Part shown: positions 1-5,302 of the stretch, piece after piece
How the letters are laid out: every line of letters begins with the position of its first letter
Position numbering within the stretch: position 1 is the first letter of the stretch
Source: DAISJD01 sp036821645
Lineage (GTDB): Bacteria > Pseudomonadota > Alphaproteobacteria > ATCC43930 > CGMCC-115725
Direction: 5' to 3'
Assembly (NCBI GenBank): GCA_036821645.1
Contig: DAISJD010000121.1
Coordinates: forward strand, 1 to 9,556
DNA: 9,556 bases
Program-made: the position numbers and the translations under genes
The notes under the pieces: generated by a model
Databases searched by the model: none
Told to the model about the DNA's origin: nothing
Seen by the model: the letters and a program-made list of their open reading frames with translations, nothing else

Positions 1-1
1 C

Positions 2-352
2 CCCCATCGGGTCTTGGGCCATAGCGACATCGCCCCCACGCGCAAGCAGGATCCGGGGGAATTGTTCGATTGGTCATGGCTGCACGCGCACGGGGTCGGG
101 CTTTGGCCAGCGCATGACGGCCCGCTTGCCGACCTTGCGCCACGAGACGCGTTCAGCCGCATCGGCTACGGCCCCCTGCCCCCGACCCCGGCGGAACTGC
201 CACCCGAGATCGTCGCGGCCTTTCAACGGCATTTCCGCCCAGGCCGGATCGACGGCATTCTGGACGAAGAAACCCGGCACCGCCTGTGCCAAGTCGCCGC
301 CGCGATCCTGTCGCCACCGGCCCCATCGTCCGACGCGGGGCCGGGTCGATGA
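2..352 (+). CDS. ampD: N-acetylmuramoyl-L-alanine amidase, AmpD-like (3' part only)
   Basis: This reading frame enters from the left edge of the window, so the true start lies upstream; a TTG at 14 is an internal codon, not the start. The fragment is 116 residues long. It opens with HRVLGHSDIAPTRKQDPG, the last zinc-site segment of the Amidase_2/AmpD family. The spacing of His, Lys (+8) and Asp (+10) matches the zinc-binding and catalytic His154, Lys162 and Asp164 of E. coli AmpD. The following LFDW and Trp-Pro segment is also typical. The C-terminus (about FQRHFRPGRIDGILDEETRHRL) resembles the short peptidoglycan-binding-like helical tail often attached to alphaproteobacterial AmpD. The enzyme cleaves the MurNAc-L-Ala amide bond, in AmpD proper on cytosolic 1,6-anhydro-muropeptides for recycling. 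An AmiD-like envelope amidase cannot be excluded without the N-terminus. The stop is 8 bases before the rnpB -35 box. Confidence 0.88.
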   Translation, partial: PHRVLGHSDIAPTRKQDPGELFDWSWLHAHGVGLWPAHDGPLADLAPRDAFSRIGYGPLPPTPAELPPEIVAAFQRHFRPGRIDGILDEETRHRLCQVAAAILSPPAPSSDAGPGR

Positions 353-360
353 CAGATCGA

Positions 361-389
361 TTGACCCGCTTTGGAAAAGACTCTATCTC
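361..389 (+). promoter_or_regulatory. Probable sigma-70-type promoter of rnpB
   Basis: TTGACC at 361-366 and TATCTC at 384-389 are separated by exactly 17 bases. The predicted transcription start, about 7 to 8 bases after the -10 box, falls at 396-398, where the P1 helix of RNase P RNA begins. This geometric agreement is the main support. The -10 element matches TATAAT poorly after TAT, as often seen in alphaproteobacteria. The promoter lies immediately after the amidase stop codon. Confidence 0.75.
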
Positions 390-397
390 CTTTCCCC

Positions 398-818
398 GTC
401 AGACGGTTGGATGGCCGCTCCGTATCATCGCGTGCGGGGAGGAAAGTCCGGGCTCCACGGAAAACACGGTGCCGGGTAACGCCCGGCGAGGGCGACCTCA
501 GGGAAAGTGCCACAGAAAACAAACCGCCCGACCACAAGATCGGCATGCCGGTCCCCTTGGCGGGTAAGGATGAAACGGTGCGGTAAGAGCGCACCGCGTC
601 GCCGGTAACGGCGATGGCAGGGTAAACCCCACCGGGAGCAAGACCAAGTAGGGACGGCTGGTCGGCGTCGGGCACACGCCCGATGACCGACAGGCGGGTT
701 TTTCGCGCCGCAGTCCGGGTGTGTCGCGTGAGGCGTCCGGCAACGGACGTCCCAGAGGAATGGTCATCATCCAAGGCTTCGGCCTTGGATACAGAACCCG
801 GCTTACAGACCGTCTGAC
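398..818 (+). ncRNA. rnpB: RNase P RNA (type A), M1 RNA homologue
   Basis: This is the catalytic RNA of ribonuclease P, which with the RnpA protein removes 5' leaders from pre-tRNAs. Several universally conserved segments are visible: GAGGAAAGTCCGGGCTCC at 439-456 (CR I, 5' strand of P4), the ACAGAAA-to-ACCGCC block at 512-528, GGTAAGGATGAAA from about 563, GGTAAACCCC at 621-630 (the L15 loop that pairs with the tRNA CCA end), GGAGCAAGACCAA near 635-647, and ACAGAACCCGGCTTACAG at 791-808 (CR V, 3' strand of P4). The ends are set by a perfect 10-bp P1 helix, GTCAGACGGT (398-407) with ACCGTCTGAC (809-818). Internal stems include CCAAGGC-TTCG-GCCTTGG at 771-788 (P18 position) and a GCAA-capped stem near 735-748. 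The length of about 421 nt is normal for type A. Placement between an AmpD-type amidase and mraZ is, as I recall it, common in alphaproteobacteria. I see no intrinsic terminator right after the 3' end. Confidence 0.97.
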
Positions 819-1165
819 AGTGATTTTCAATCCATGATGAAGCACACACCCAGGCCAGATCTCGTCAATATAGGATTTGGGTGGAACTTGGGCAGAATTT
901 CGCCCCATACCGCCGATCGGTGCGCAGAAACGACACGATACCGACCAACCCTATCGTCAAATATCGCAACCAGTCCCTCAATCAAGAAATGATCCGATCG
1001 ATAGAGCTCAGCGCCGATATACAATAGATAAGGTGCCGACAGCCGCAGACTTGAGACGGAATTTCACCCAATTATCCCGGACCGAGGTCGATCCTTCGCC
1101 TCAGCACCCGTGCGGAGTCTCCCGAGACTCGACCGGCACCGCGGTGTCGGCTGTGCCGTTTGCCC
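819..1165. other. Gene-free interval downstream of rnpB
   Basis: No recognisable gene or RNA was found here on either strand. An open frame on the + strand (877-1185, 102 codons) and one on the - strand (1024-827, 65 codons, TTG start) have no convincing ribosome-binding site, no recognisable motif and unusual composition, and I regard both as chance. Base composition appears less GC-rich than the neighbouring genes. Only the paired hairpins at 1115-1150 stand out. A small RNA or the remains of a decayed gene would be compatible with what is seen, but nothing demonstrates either. Confidence 0.5.
1115..1150. repeat. Two tandem inverted repeats (hairpin pair)
   Basis: The first hairpin is GAGTCT-CCCG-AGACTC at 1115-1130, a perfect 6-bp stem with a 4-base loop. 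It also places two GANTC sites (1115-1119 and 1126-1130) symmetrically. The second is CCGGCAC-CGCG-GTGTCGG at 1133-1150, a 7-bp stem with one G-T wobble, centred on the palindrome CACCGCGGTG (1137-1146). The two are separated by 2 bases. They could form back-to-back RNA hairpins, a REP-like dispersed element, or a terminator with an imperfect T tract (GTTTTATT at 1166-1173). The inverted repeats are directly visible; their role is unknown. Confidence 0.6.
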
Positions 1166-1205
1166 GTTTTATTCGGATAAATTGAATTAAATTTTTGCTA
1201 ATCAT

Positions 1206-1230
1206 GCCGAAACACGGCTTGTTTTGTTTC
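1206..1230 (+). terminator. Weak terminator-like hairpin with T-rich tail
   Basis: GCCG (1206-1209) pairs with CGGC (1215-1218) around the 5-base loop AAACA, followed directly by TTGTTTTGTTTC. The 4-bp stem is short for an intrinsic terminator, and the T tract is interrupted by G. It would stop read-through from the rnpB side before the mra promoter. It may equally be a chance hairpin in AT-rich DNA. Confidence 0.25.
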
Positions 1231-1242
1231 AAAAAACAGACA

Positions 1243-1257
1243 GAACATTAATAGAAC
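1243..1257. promoter_or_regulatory. LexA-like box, GAAC-N7-GAAC
   Basis: GAACATTAATAGAAC has two GAAC half-sites separated by exactly 7 bases (GTTC-N7-GTTC on the other strand), the direct-repeat operator known for alphaproteobacterial LexA. The AT-rich spacer also fits known sites. No gene start is close on either strand; mraZ begins about 285 bases downstream. The box could control a - strand transcript, a + strand leader, or nothing. Assuming uniform base composition, the chance expectation for this motif in about 700 bases is roughly 0.02, but this rises with local bias. Confidence 0.45.
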
Positions 1258-1275
1258 TTCTATTAAAATTTTCAA
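1247..1275 (-). promoter_or_regulatory. Possible minus-strand promoter overlapping the LexA-like box
   Basis: Read on the - strand, TTGAAA (1275-1270) and ATTAAT (1252-1247) are 17 bases apart, matching the sigma-70 consensus at 5 of 6 and 4 of 6 positions. The -10 element lies inside the LexA-like box, a usual place for a repressor site. Transcription would run toward rnpB through the hairpin pair, where no coding gene is seen. AT-rich DNA produces such matches by chance, so confidence is low. Confidence 0.22.
1248..1266. repeat. 19-bp near-perfect palindrome
   Basis: TTAATAGAA (1248-1256) and TTCTATTAA (1258-1266) are exact inverted copies around a single central C at 1257. Arms of 9 bp with a 1-base centre look like a dimeric transcription-factor operator rather than a terminator, because the stem is AT-rich and the loop is too small. 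It overlaps the second half-site of the LexA-like box, so the two signals share bases and may not be independent. The binding protein is not known. Confidence 0.6.
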
Positions 1276-1414
1276 AACTAGAACAAATCAAGACAAATTT
1301 TGTTGAATTCACCTCGCTTGATTGGGATGGCGCACTCTTGCCACAGCTTTTTGGCAGTCATAGAGCGCGCTGATCTTCGCTTATTTCAGAATCTCTTGTT
1401 TTTTACTACGGGGT

Positions 1415-1459
1415 GCCATTGACGCCCATTTTTACCCATGTTATCCCATAGCATCCCAT
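1415..1459. promoter_or_regulatory. MraZ operator: CCCAT direct repeats at 10-bp spacing
   Basis: CCCAT occurs at 1425, 1435, 1445 and 1455, each exactly 10 bases after the previous one, with a degenerate GCCAT in the same register at 1415. On the - strand this reads ATGGG, matching the TGGGN direct repeats with 5-base spacers reported as the E. coli MraZ binding site. The 10-bp period places all units on one face of the helix, as expected for a ring-shaped MraZ oligomer. The array overlaps the putative mra promoter and ends about 80 bases before mraZ, which fits autoregulation of the whole cluster. Confidence 0.85.
1419..1447 (+). promoter_or_regulatory. Probable mra/dcw promoter inside the MraZ operator
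   Basis: TTGACG at 1419-1424 and TATCCC at 1442-1447 are 17 bases apart, predicting a start near 1454 and a leader of about 88 nt before mraZ. The elements closely resemble the rnpB promoter in this window (TTGACC, 17 bases, TATCTC), which supports the reading. Both boxes share bases with the CCCAT repeat array, so bound MraZ would block RNA polymerase. An alternative -10 (CATAAC at 1457-1462) has no good -35 partner. Confidence 0.6.
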
Positions 1460-1531
1460 AACGGAGACATGAGAACGGAGCGAAGCCATAGACGCCGAAT
1501 GGCATCTCGGTCGGTTCTGACAACAGAAAGC

Positions 1532-1537
1532 AGGGGG
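1532..1537 (+). promoter_or_regulatory. Ribosome-binding site deciding the mraZ GTG start
   Basis: AGGGGG lies 4 bases before the GTG at 1542. There is no upstream in-frame start, and the protein beginning at this GTG matches the family N-terminus, so the two lines of evidence agree. Confidence 0.65.
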
Positions 1538-1541
1538 TAGG

Positions 1542-2021
1542 GTGCGGCTTTTTCTGTCCACCTACGTTAATAAAGTCGATAGAAAGGGCCGGGTCTCCGT
1601 ACCGGCCGCCTTTCGCGCCGTCCTGGCCGAACAGAACTCCCCCGGCGTCCTCTTGTTTCGTTCGTTTAAATTGGATGCGATCGAGGGATGCACCATGGCC
1701 CGGATCGAAGAAATGGGTGCCCGTCTCGACACGCTTGAACAATTTTCCGAAGAATATGACATGATGGCGGCCCTGTTCGCCGATGCCCGTCAACTCTCGT
1801 TCGACAGTGAAGGGCGGATCATGTTGAGCGAAGACTTGATCGCCCATGCCGGTATTACAGAAAATGCCGCCTTTGTCGGCCAAGGACATACTTTTCAAAT
1901 CTGGAATGCCGAAACTTATACTGCGCGTCAGGAAGCGATGCGCAACAAGGCGCGTGCGGCCGGCCTGACGCTGCCCGCGCGTCAGGCACCCCCCGCCCGT
2001 CCGGGAGGCAGCCATGAATGA
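1542..2021 (+). CDS. mraZ: Transcriptional regulator MraZ
   Basis: MraZ is a DNA-binding regulator of the AbrB/SpoVT superfamily that controls the division and cell-wall cluster it heads. The 159-residue protein has two tandem swapped-hairpin modules, each with the diagnostic DxxxR motif: DRKGR at residues 13-17 and DSEGR at 88-92. The N-terminus (LFLSTYVNKVDRKGRVSVP) is typical of alphaproteobacterial MraZ. The length is slightly above the roughly 150 residues usual for the family, because of an Ala/Pro-rich tail after residue 140. Translation starts at GTG with a Shine-Dalgarno sequence at 1532-1537. The gene overlaps rsmH by 8 bases. Upstream lies a repeat array fitting the MraZ operator, so autoregulation is likely. 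MraZ may also be found on the nucleoid at sites elsewhere in the genome, which cannot be judged here. Confidence 0.96.
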   Translation: MRLFLSTYVNKVDRKGRVSVPAAFRAVLAEQNSPGVLLFRSFKLDAIEGCTMARIEEMGARLDTLEQFSEEYDMMAALFADARQLSFDSEGRIMLSEDLIAHAGITENAAFVGQGHTFQIWNAETYTARQEAMRNKARAAGLTLPARQAPPARPGGSHE

Positions 2022-2988
2022 CGGGCGTCATATTCCCGTCCTGCTGGATGCCGTCGTCACGGCCATGGGGCCGCTTGACGGCGCGCTTATCATCGACGGC
2101 ACCTATGGATTGGGCGGTTATACGCGCGCATTTTTAACATCCGGTGCCGCCCGCGTCTTCGCAATCGATCGGGATCCCACGGCCATTGCCCGCGCCAAGG
2201 CCGACCCCGCCTTGGATCAAGCCCGCACGACCGTGATCGAGGGGTGTTTTGGGGCCATGGAAAGCCTGCTCGCCCCGTTCGGCCCCCCGGCCATTCAGGG
2301 GATCGCCCTTGATCTCGGCGTTTCATCCCCGCAGATCGATACGCCCGAACGCGGTTTTTCGTTTCGCTTCGATGGACCGCTCGACATGCGCATGAGCAGG
2401 ACGGGCCCCAGTGCCGCCGATATCGTCAATCGGATGGACGAGGGCGATCTTGCCGATATCCTCTATCAATTCGGCGAAGAACGCCTGTCTCGCCGCATCG
2501 CGCGGGCCATCCTGCTCGCCCGCGCCGAGATGCCGATCGACCGCACGCAACGCCTTGCCGAGATCGTGCGCGCCGTCGTCCCGCCTAGCCGCGACGGCAT
2601 CGATCCGGCGACCCGCACGTTTCAGGCCCTGCGCATTTACGTCAATGACGAATTGGGCGAAGTAACCCGCGCCCTTGGTGCGGCCGAACGGCTTTTGGCC
2701 CCCGGCGGGCGGCTTGCGGTCGTGTCGTTTCATTCCTTGGAAGACCGCATCGTCAAGACGTTCTTGCGCATGCGCGCCGGTGCGATGCCGGGCCAGTCGC
2801 GCCACCTGCCGCTCGCCAGTGCCGCCCCTGCCCCCAGTTTCCGTTTGATCGGTCGCAAGCCCATTCTCGCCGATGCCGCCGAACTATCCCAAAACCCCCG
2901 TGCGCGGTCCGCAAAACTGCGCATTGCCGAACGGACCGACGCCGCACCCTGGCCCACCGCCGTCCGCTCTGAGGAGATCGCCGCATGA
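2014..2988 (+). CDS. rsmH: 16S rRNA (cytosine(1402)-N(4))-methyltransferase RsmH (MraW)
   Basis: RsmH uses S-adenosylmethionine to methylate N4 of C1402 in the decoding centre of 16S rRNA. The 324-residue protein has the full family signature: HIPVLL near residue 6, the SAM-binding loop DGTYGLGGYT at 28-37, acidic DRD at 52-54, DLGVSSPQ at 100-107, RGFSFRFDGPLDMRM at 113-127, RTFQALRIYVNDEL at 201-214, VVSFHSLEDR at 236-245 and NPRARSAKLR at 294-303. Length is normal for the family. The ATG at 2014 is preceded by GGGAGG (2003-2008) with a 5-base spacer and overlaps the mraZ end by 8 bases; the stop overlaps the ftsL start in ATGA. No key residue appears missing. Confidence 0.98.
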   Translation: MNDGRHIPVLLDAVVTAMGPLDGALIIDGTYGLGGYTRAFLTSGAARVFAIDRDPTAIARAKADPALDQARTTVIEGCFGAMESLLAPFGPPAIQGIALDLGVSSPQIDTPERGFSFRFDGPLDMRMSRTGPSAADIVNRMDEGDLADILYQFGEERLSRRIARAILLARAEMPIDRTQRLAEIVRAVVPPSRDGIDPATRTFQALRIYVNDELGEVTRALGAAERLLAPGGRLAVVSFHSLEDRIVKTFLRMRAGAMPGQSRHLPLASAAPAPSFRLIGRKPILADAAELSQNPRARSAKLRIAERTDAAPWPTAVRSEEIAA

Positions 2989-3530
2989 TCCGCCCTGCCA
3001 CTCTGGTCTCGCTTTGCCTGTGTGCCGCCCTCGGGTTCGGCCTGTTCAAGGTCAAATATGCGGCACAGGCGCTTGAAGACGATCTCTTGAAACTGAACCG
3101 CCAAATCGCCGCCGACCAAGACACGATCCATGTCTTGAAAGCGGAATGGAGTTTCATGACCCAACCGGGCCGTCTCGGCGATCTGGCGCAACGCCATCTG
3201 CCCCTGCAACCCCTGACGGCGGCCCAGTTGGGTGGGTTCGATACCTTGCCCTTGCGGGCCGATCGTCCCGCCGACGGCGGCGGCGAGGGGGCGGTCCCGA
3301 TCGATCGCGTCCTGAAGGCGATGATGGCCGGCAATACCGGGACTGCCGGCATCAAGGCCGCCGCCGCCCCTGGTGCCGGATCGGCGACGGCAAGCCCGAG
3401 CGCCAAGCCATCGGCAAAGCCCATCACCCAGACGGCTTCCGCCGCCGGTGCCCCAGCCCAGAACGCCAACGGCCAGGCCCTGCGCAATCTCGTCTATAGC
3501 CCGACCAGAATGCGGGTCATGGCCCAATGA
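2985..3530 (+). CDS. ftsL: Cell division protein FtsL
   Basis: FtsL is a small bitopic inner-membrane protein of the FtsQLB subcomplex that activates septal synthesis by FtsW and FtsI. It has a very short cytoplasmic end, one transmembrane helix (about residues 4-21) and a periplasmic heptad-like helix (about 24-56). The segment LKAEWSFMTQPGRLGDLAQRH (residues 51-71), followed by LPLQPL, closely resembles the conserved core I expect in alphaproteobacterial FtsL. Residues 90-168 form an unusual Ala/Pro/Ser/Gly-rich, probably disordered extension; at 181 residues the protein is longer than the roughly 120 usual in the family. GAGGAG at 2971-2976 is a good ribosome-binding site, 8 bases from the ATG. 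The start overlaps rsmH and the stop overlaps ftsI, each by 4 bases (ATGA). The assignment rests on position, topology and the core motif, because FtsL diverges fast. Confidence 0.92.
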   Translation: MIRPATLVSLCLCAALGFGLFKVKYAAQALEDDLLKLNRQIAADQDTIHVLKAEWSFMTQPGRLGDLAQRHLPLQPLTAAQLGGFDTLPLRADRPADGGGEGAVPIDRVLKAMMAGNTGTAGIKAAAAPGAGSATASPSAKPSAKPITQTASAAGAPAQNANGQALRNLVYSPTRMRVMAQ

Positions 3531-5302
3531 CCCCGCCGGATCGGTCACCCACGGGACTGCCCGCCCGACCGCAGGACAATCCCTGTCGTCCCCGGCATTT
3601 CCGCCCGAGCCTCCTGCCCGCAGCACAGGACGCCAATCCGCTCGCCAATAGTTTGACCTTGTCGCATAACCGCTTGATGCTGCTTGGCTTTATCTTTACC
3701 GCTGCGTTTTTGATCGTCGCTGCCCGGCTCATCCACGTCATGTTGATCGTCGGGCCGCAGACCCATCAGGCCCGGATCGCCAGTCAAACAGTGGCGAAGC
3801 CGGTCAGCAAGGGGCGCAGCGATATTGTCGACCGCAACGGCGTGGTGCTGGCCACGACGCTGGACAGCCCGTCCCTCTTCGCCAACCCGCGTCTCATCGA
3901 CAATGCGGGCCTGCTCGCCCACAAGCTTGCGGCCATCCTGCCGGGTGCCAAAGAAGACGACTTGCGCCACAAGCTCACCGCCGACAAGAGTTTCGTCTGG
4001 CTGCATCGCCATCTCACCCCCAGTCAGCAATCGGCGGTAACACAACTGGGCGTGCCCGGCCTCGATTTCGAACATGAGGAACGGCGCATATACCCCACCG
4101 GGGCGCTCGGCTCCCATGTGGTCGGCTTTACCGATCTCGACAATAAGGGGTTGGCTGGCATCGAACGGTCCTTCGATGCCGCCCTGGCCGAAAAGGGCGA
4201 ACCGTTACGCCTGACCATCGACGTGCGTCTGCAAGCAATCCTCAAAGAAGAGATGCAGCACACGATCGACGATTTCAATGCGGTAGGAGCCACCGGGATC
4301 GTCCTCGATTCCAAAACCGGCGAAGTTTTGTCCCTCGTCTCCCTGCCGGACTTCAACCCGAATAACCTGAATACGGCCGTACCGGAAACGATCTTCAATC
4401 GGGCAACCCTCGGGGTCTACGAACTGGGCTCCGTGTTCAAAATCTTCAACACCGCCCTTTCTCTCGACAGCCGCAAGGCGGGCCTCAACACCTATTACGA
4501 CACACGGGCCCCGATCAAGGTCGGCGGGTTTACCATCCATGACTATCATCCGTTCAATCGCCCGGCGACGGTGACGGAAATCTTCATGGAATCATCCAAT
4601 ATCGGTTCTGCCCGTATGGTGATGGAAACCGGGATCGAGGCGCAACGCGCCTTCTTGGGCTCTCTCGGCCTGTTGCAGGCCCCGGTGATCGAAATCCCGG
4701 AAGTCGGCATGCCATCCCTGCCGAACCCCTGGCGAGAAATAAATTCCATGACCATTTCCTATGGTCATGGCTTATCCGTGACGCCGTTACAAATGGCAGT
4801 CGCCGCCAATGCCGTCATCAATGGCGGCATCTTACGCCCGGCCACGCTCATCAAGCCCGACGATAAATTCGTGCCAAGCGGAACCCGCGTTCTGTCGCAG
4901 AAAACATCGGAGGAAATGCGCAAACTGCTCCGCCTCGTGGTGACGGAGGGAACCGGCAAGAACGCCGATGTCCCAGGGTATCTCGTCGGCGGCAAAACGG
5001 GTTCCGCCGAAAAGGCCGCCAATCACGGCTATGCCAAGAAGGCCCTGCTGTCCTCCTTCGTCGCGGCATTTCCGATCAACGACCCGAAATACCTCATCTA
5101 TGTGATCATCGACGAACCGAAGGGCAATAAGAAATCCTATGGGTTTGCGACGGCGGGTTGGACGGCGGCCCCTGCCGTCAAACGGATCATTGCCCGAATG
5201 GCGCCCCTTTTAGGGGTTAAACAGGTCGAAGAAACGCCAGAAATCCGCCGGGCCGTTTCGATTGACCTTCCTGTGGCGGGTAAAAAGATTGCGGCTAACT
5301 GA
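3527..5302 (+). CDS. ftsI: Peptidoglycan D,D-transpeptidase FtsI (PBP3)
   Basis: FtsI is the division-specific class B penicillin-binding protein that cross-links septal peptidoglycan in the periplasm, paired with FtsW. The 591-residue protein has a proline-rich cytoplasmic tail (1-45), one transmembrane segment (about 50-75), a pedestal domain opening with DIVDRNGVVLAT (99-110), and a transpeptidase domain from about 255. Active-site motifs are SxxK = SVFK (Ser302, Lys305), SxN = SSN (356-358) and KTG = KTGSA (490-494). YELGSVFK replaces the YEPGSTxK seen in enterobacteria, with the catalytic residues kept. The pedestal motif reads GRSDIVDRNG rather than RGDIVDRNG. The ATG overlaps the ftsL stop by 4 bases (ATGA) and has no strong ribosome-binding site, suggesting coupling to ftsL. 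The length is normal for the family. Confidence 0.97.
   Translation: MTPPDRSPTGLPARPQDNPCRPRHFRPSLLPAAQDANPLANSLTLSHNRLMLLGFIFTAAFLIVAARLIHVMLIVGPQTHQARIASQTVAKPVSKGRSDIVDRNGVVLATTLDSPSLFANPRLIDNAGLLAHKLAAILPGAKEDDLRHKLTADKSFVWLHRHLTPSQQSAVTQLGVPGLDFEHEERRIYPTGALGSHVVGFTDLDNKGLAGIERSFDAALAEKGEPLRLTIDVRLQAILKEEMQHTIDDFNAVGATGIVLDSKTGEVLSLVSLPDFNPNNLNTAVPETIFNRATLGVYELGSVFKIFNTALSLDSRKAGLNTYYDTRAPIKVGGFTIHDYHPFNRPATVTEIFMESSNIGSARMVMETGIEAQRAFLGSLGLLQAPVIEIPEVGMPSLPNPWREINSMTISYGHGLSVTPLQMAVAANAVINGGILRPATLIKPDDKFVPSGTRVLSQKTSEEMRKLLRLVVTEGTGKNADVPGYLVGGKTGSAEKAANHGYAKKALLSSFVAAFPINDPKYLIYVIIDEPKGNKKSYGFATAGWTAAPAVKRIIARMAPLLGVKQVEETPEIRRAVSIDLPVAGKKIAAN

Larger units (their letters stand above)
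1166..1312. other. AT-rich island upstream of the mra/dcw promoter
   Basis: Composition changes abruptly here, to long runs of A and T such as ATTAAATTTTTG (1186-1197), CAAAAAACA (1230-1238) and AAAATTTTCAAAA (1265-1277), between GC-rich flanks. No open frame is supported. The island holds a weak hairpin with a T-rich tail (1206-1230), a LexA-like box (1243-1257) and a 19-bp palindrome (1248-1266). AT-rich segments of this kind can be curved DNA, regulator-binding platforms, or traces of inserted foreign DNA; the sequence alone does not decide. Confidence 0.6.

Noticed and set aside
771..788. Strong hairpin CCAAGGC-TTCG-GCCTTGG resembling a terminator
   Set aside because: It lies inside rnpB at the P18 position, directly before the conserved ACAGAACCCGG segment, and has no T tract. 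It is structural.
827..1024. Open frame of 65 codons on the - strand, possibly served by the LexA-like promoter
   Set aside because: TTG start without a Shine-Dalgarno sequence, about 215 bases from the putative promoter, and no recognisable family. Not enough support to call a gene.
877..1185. Open frame of 102 codons on the + strand after rnpB
   Set aside because: No ribosome-binding site, no recognisable motif, odd composition rich in Arg, Gln and Ser, and it runs through the hairpin pair into the AT-rich island. Likely chance.
1187..1201. CtrA-like site TTAA-N7-CTAA
   Set aside because: One mismatch to TTAA-N7-TTAA in AT-rich DNA, where such matches are expected by chance; no nearby cell-cycle promoter is evident.
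1338..1366. Alternative mra promoter TTGCCA-N17-TAGAGC
   Set aside because: The -10 match is only 3 of 6, the -35 is part of a small TGCCA/TGGCA inverted repeat, and it lies outside the MraZ repeats; the 1419-1447 pair is better supported.
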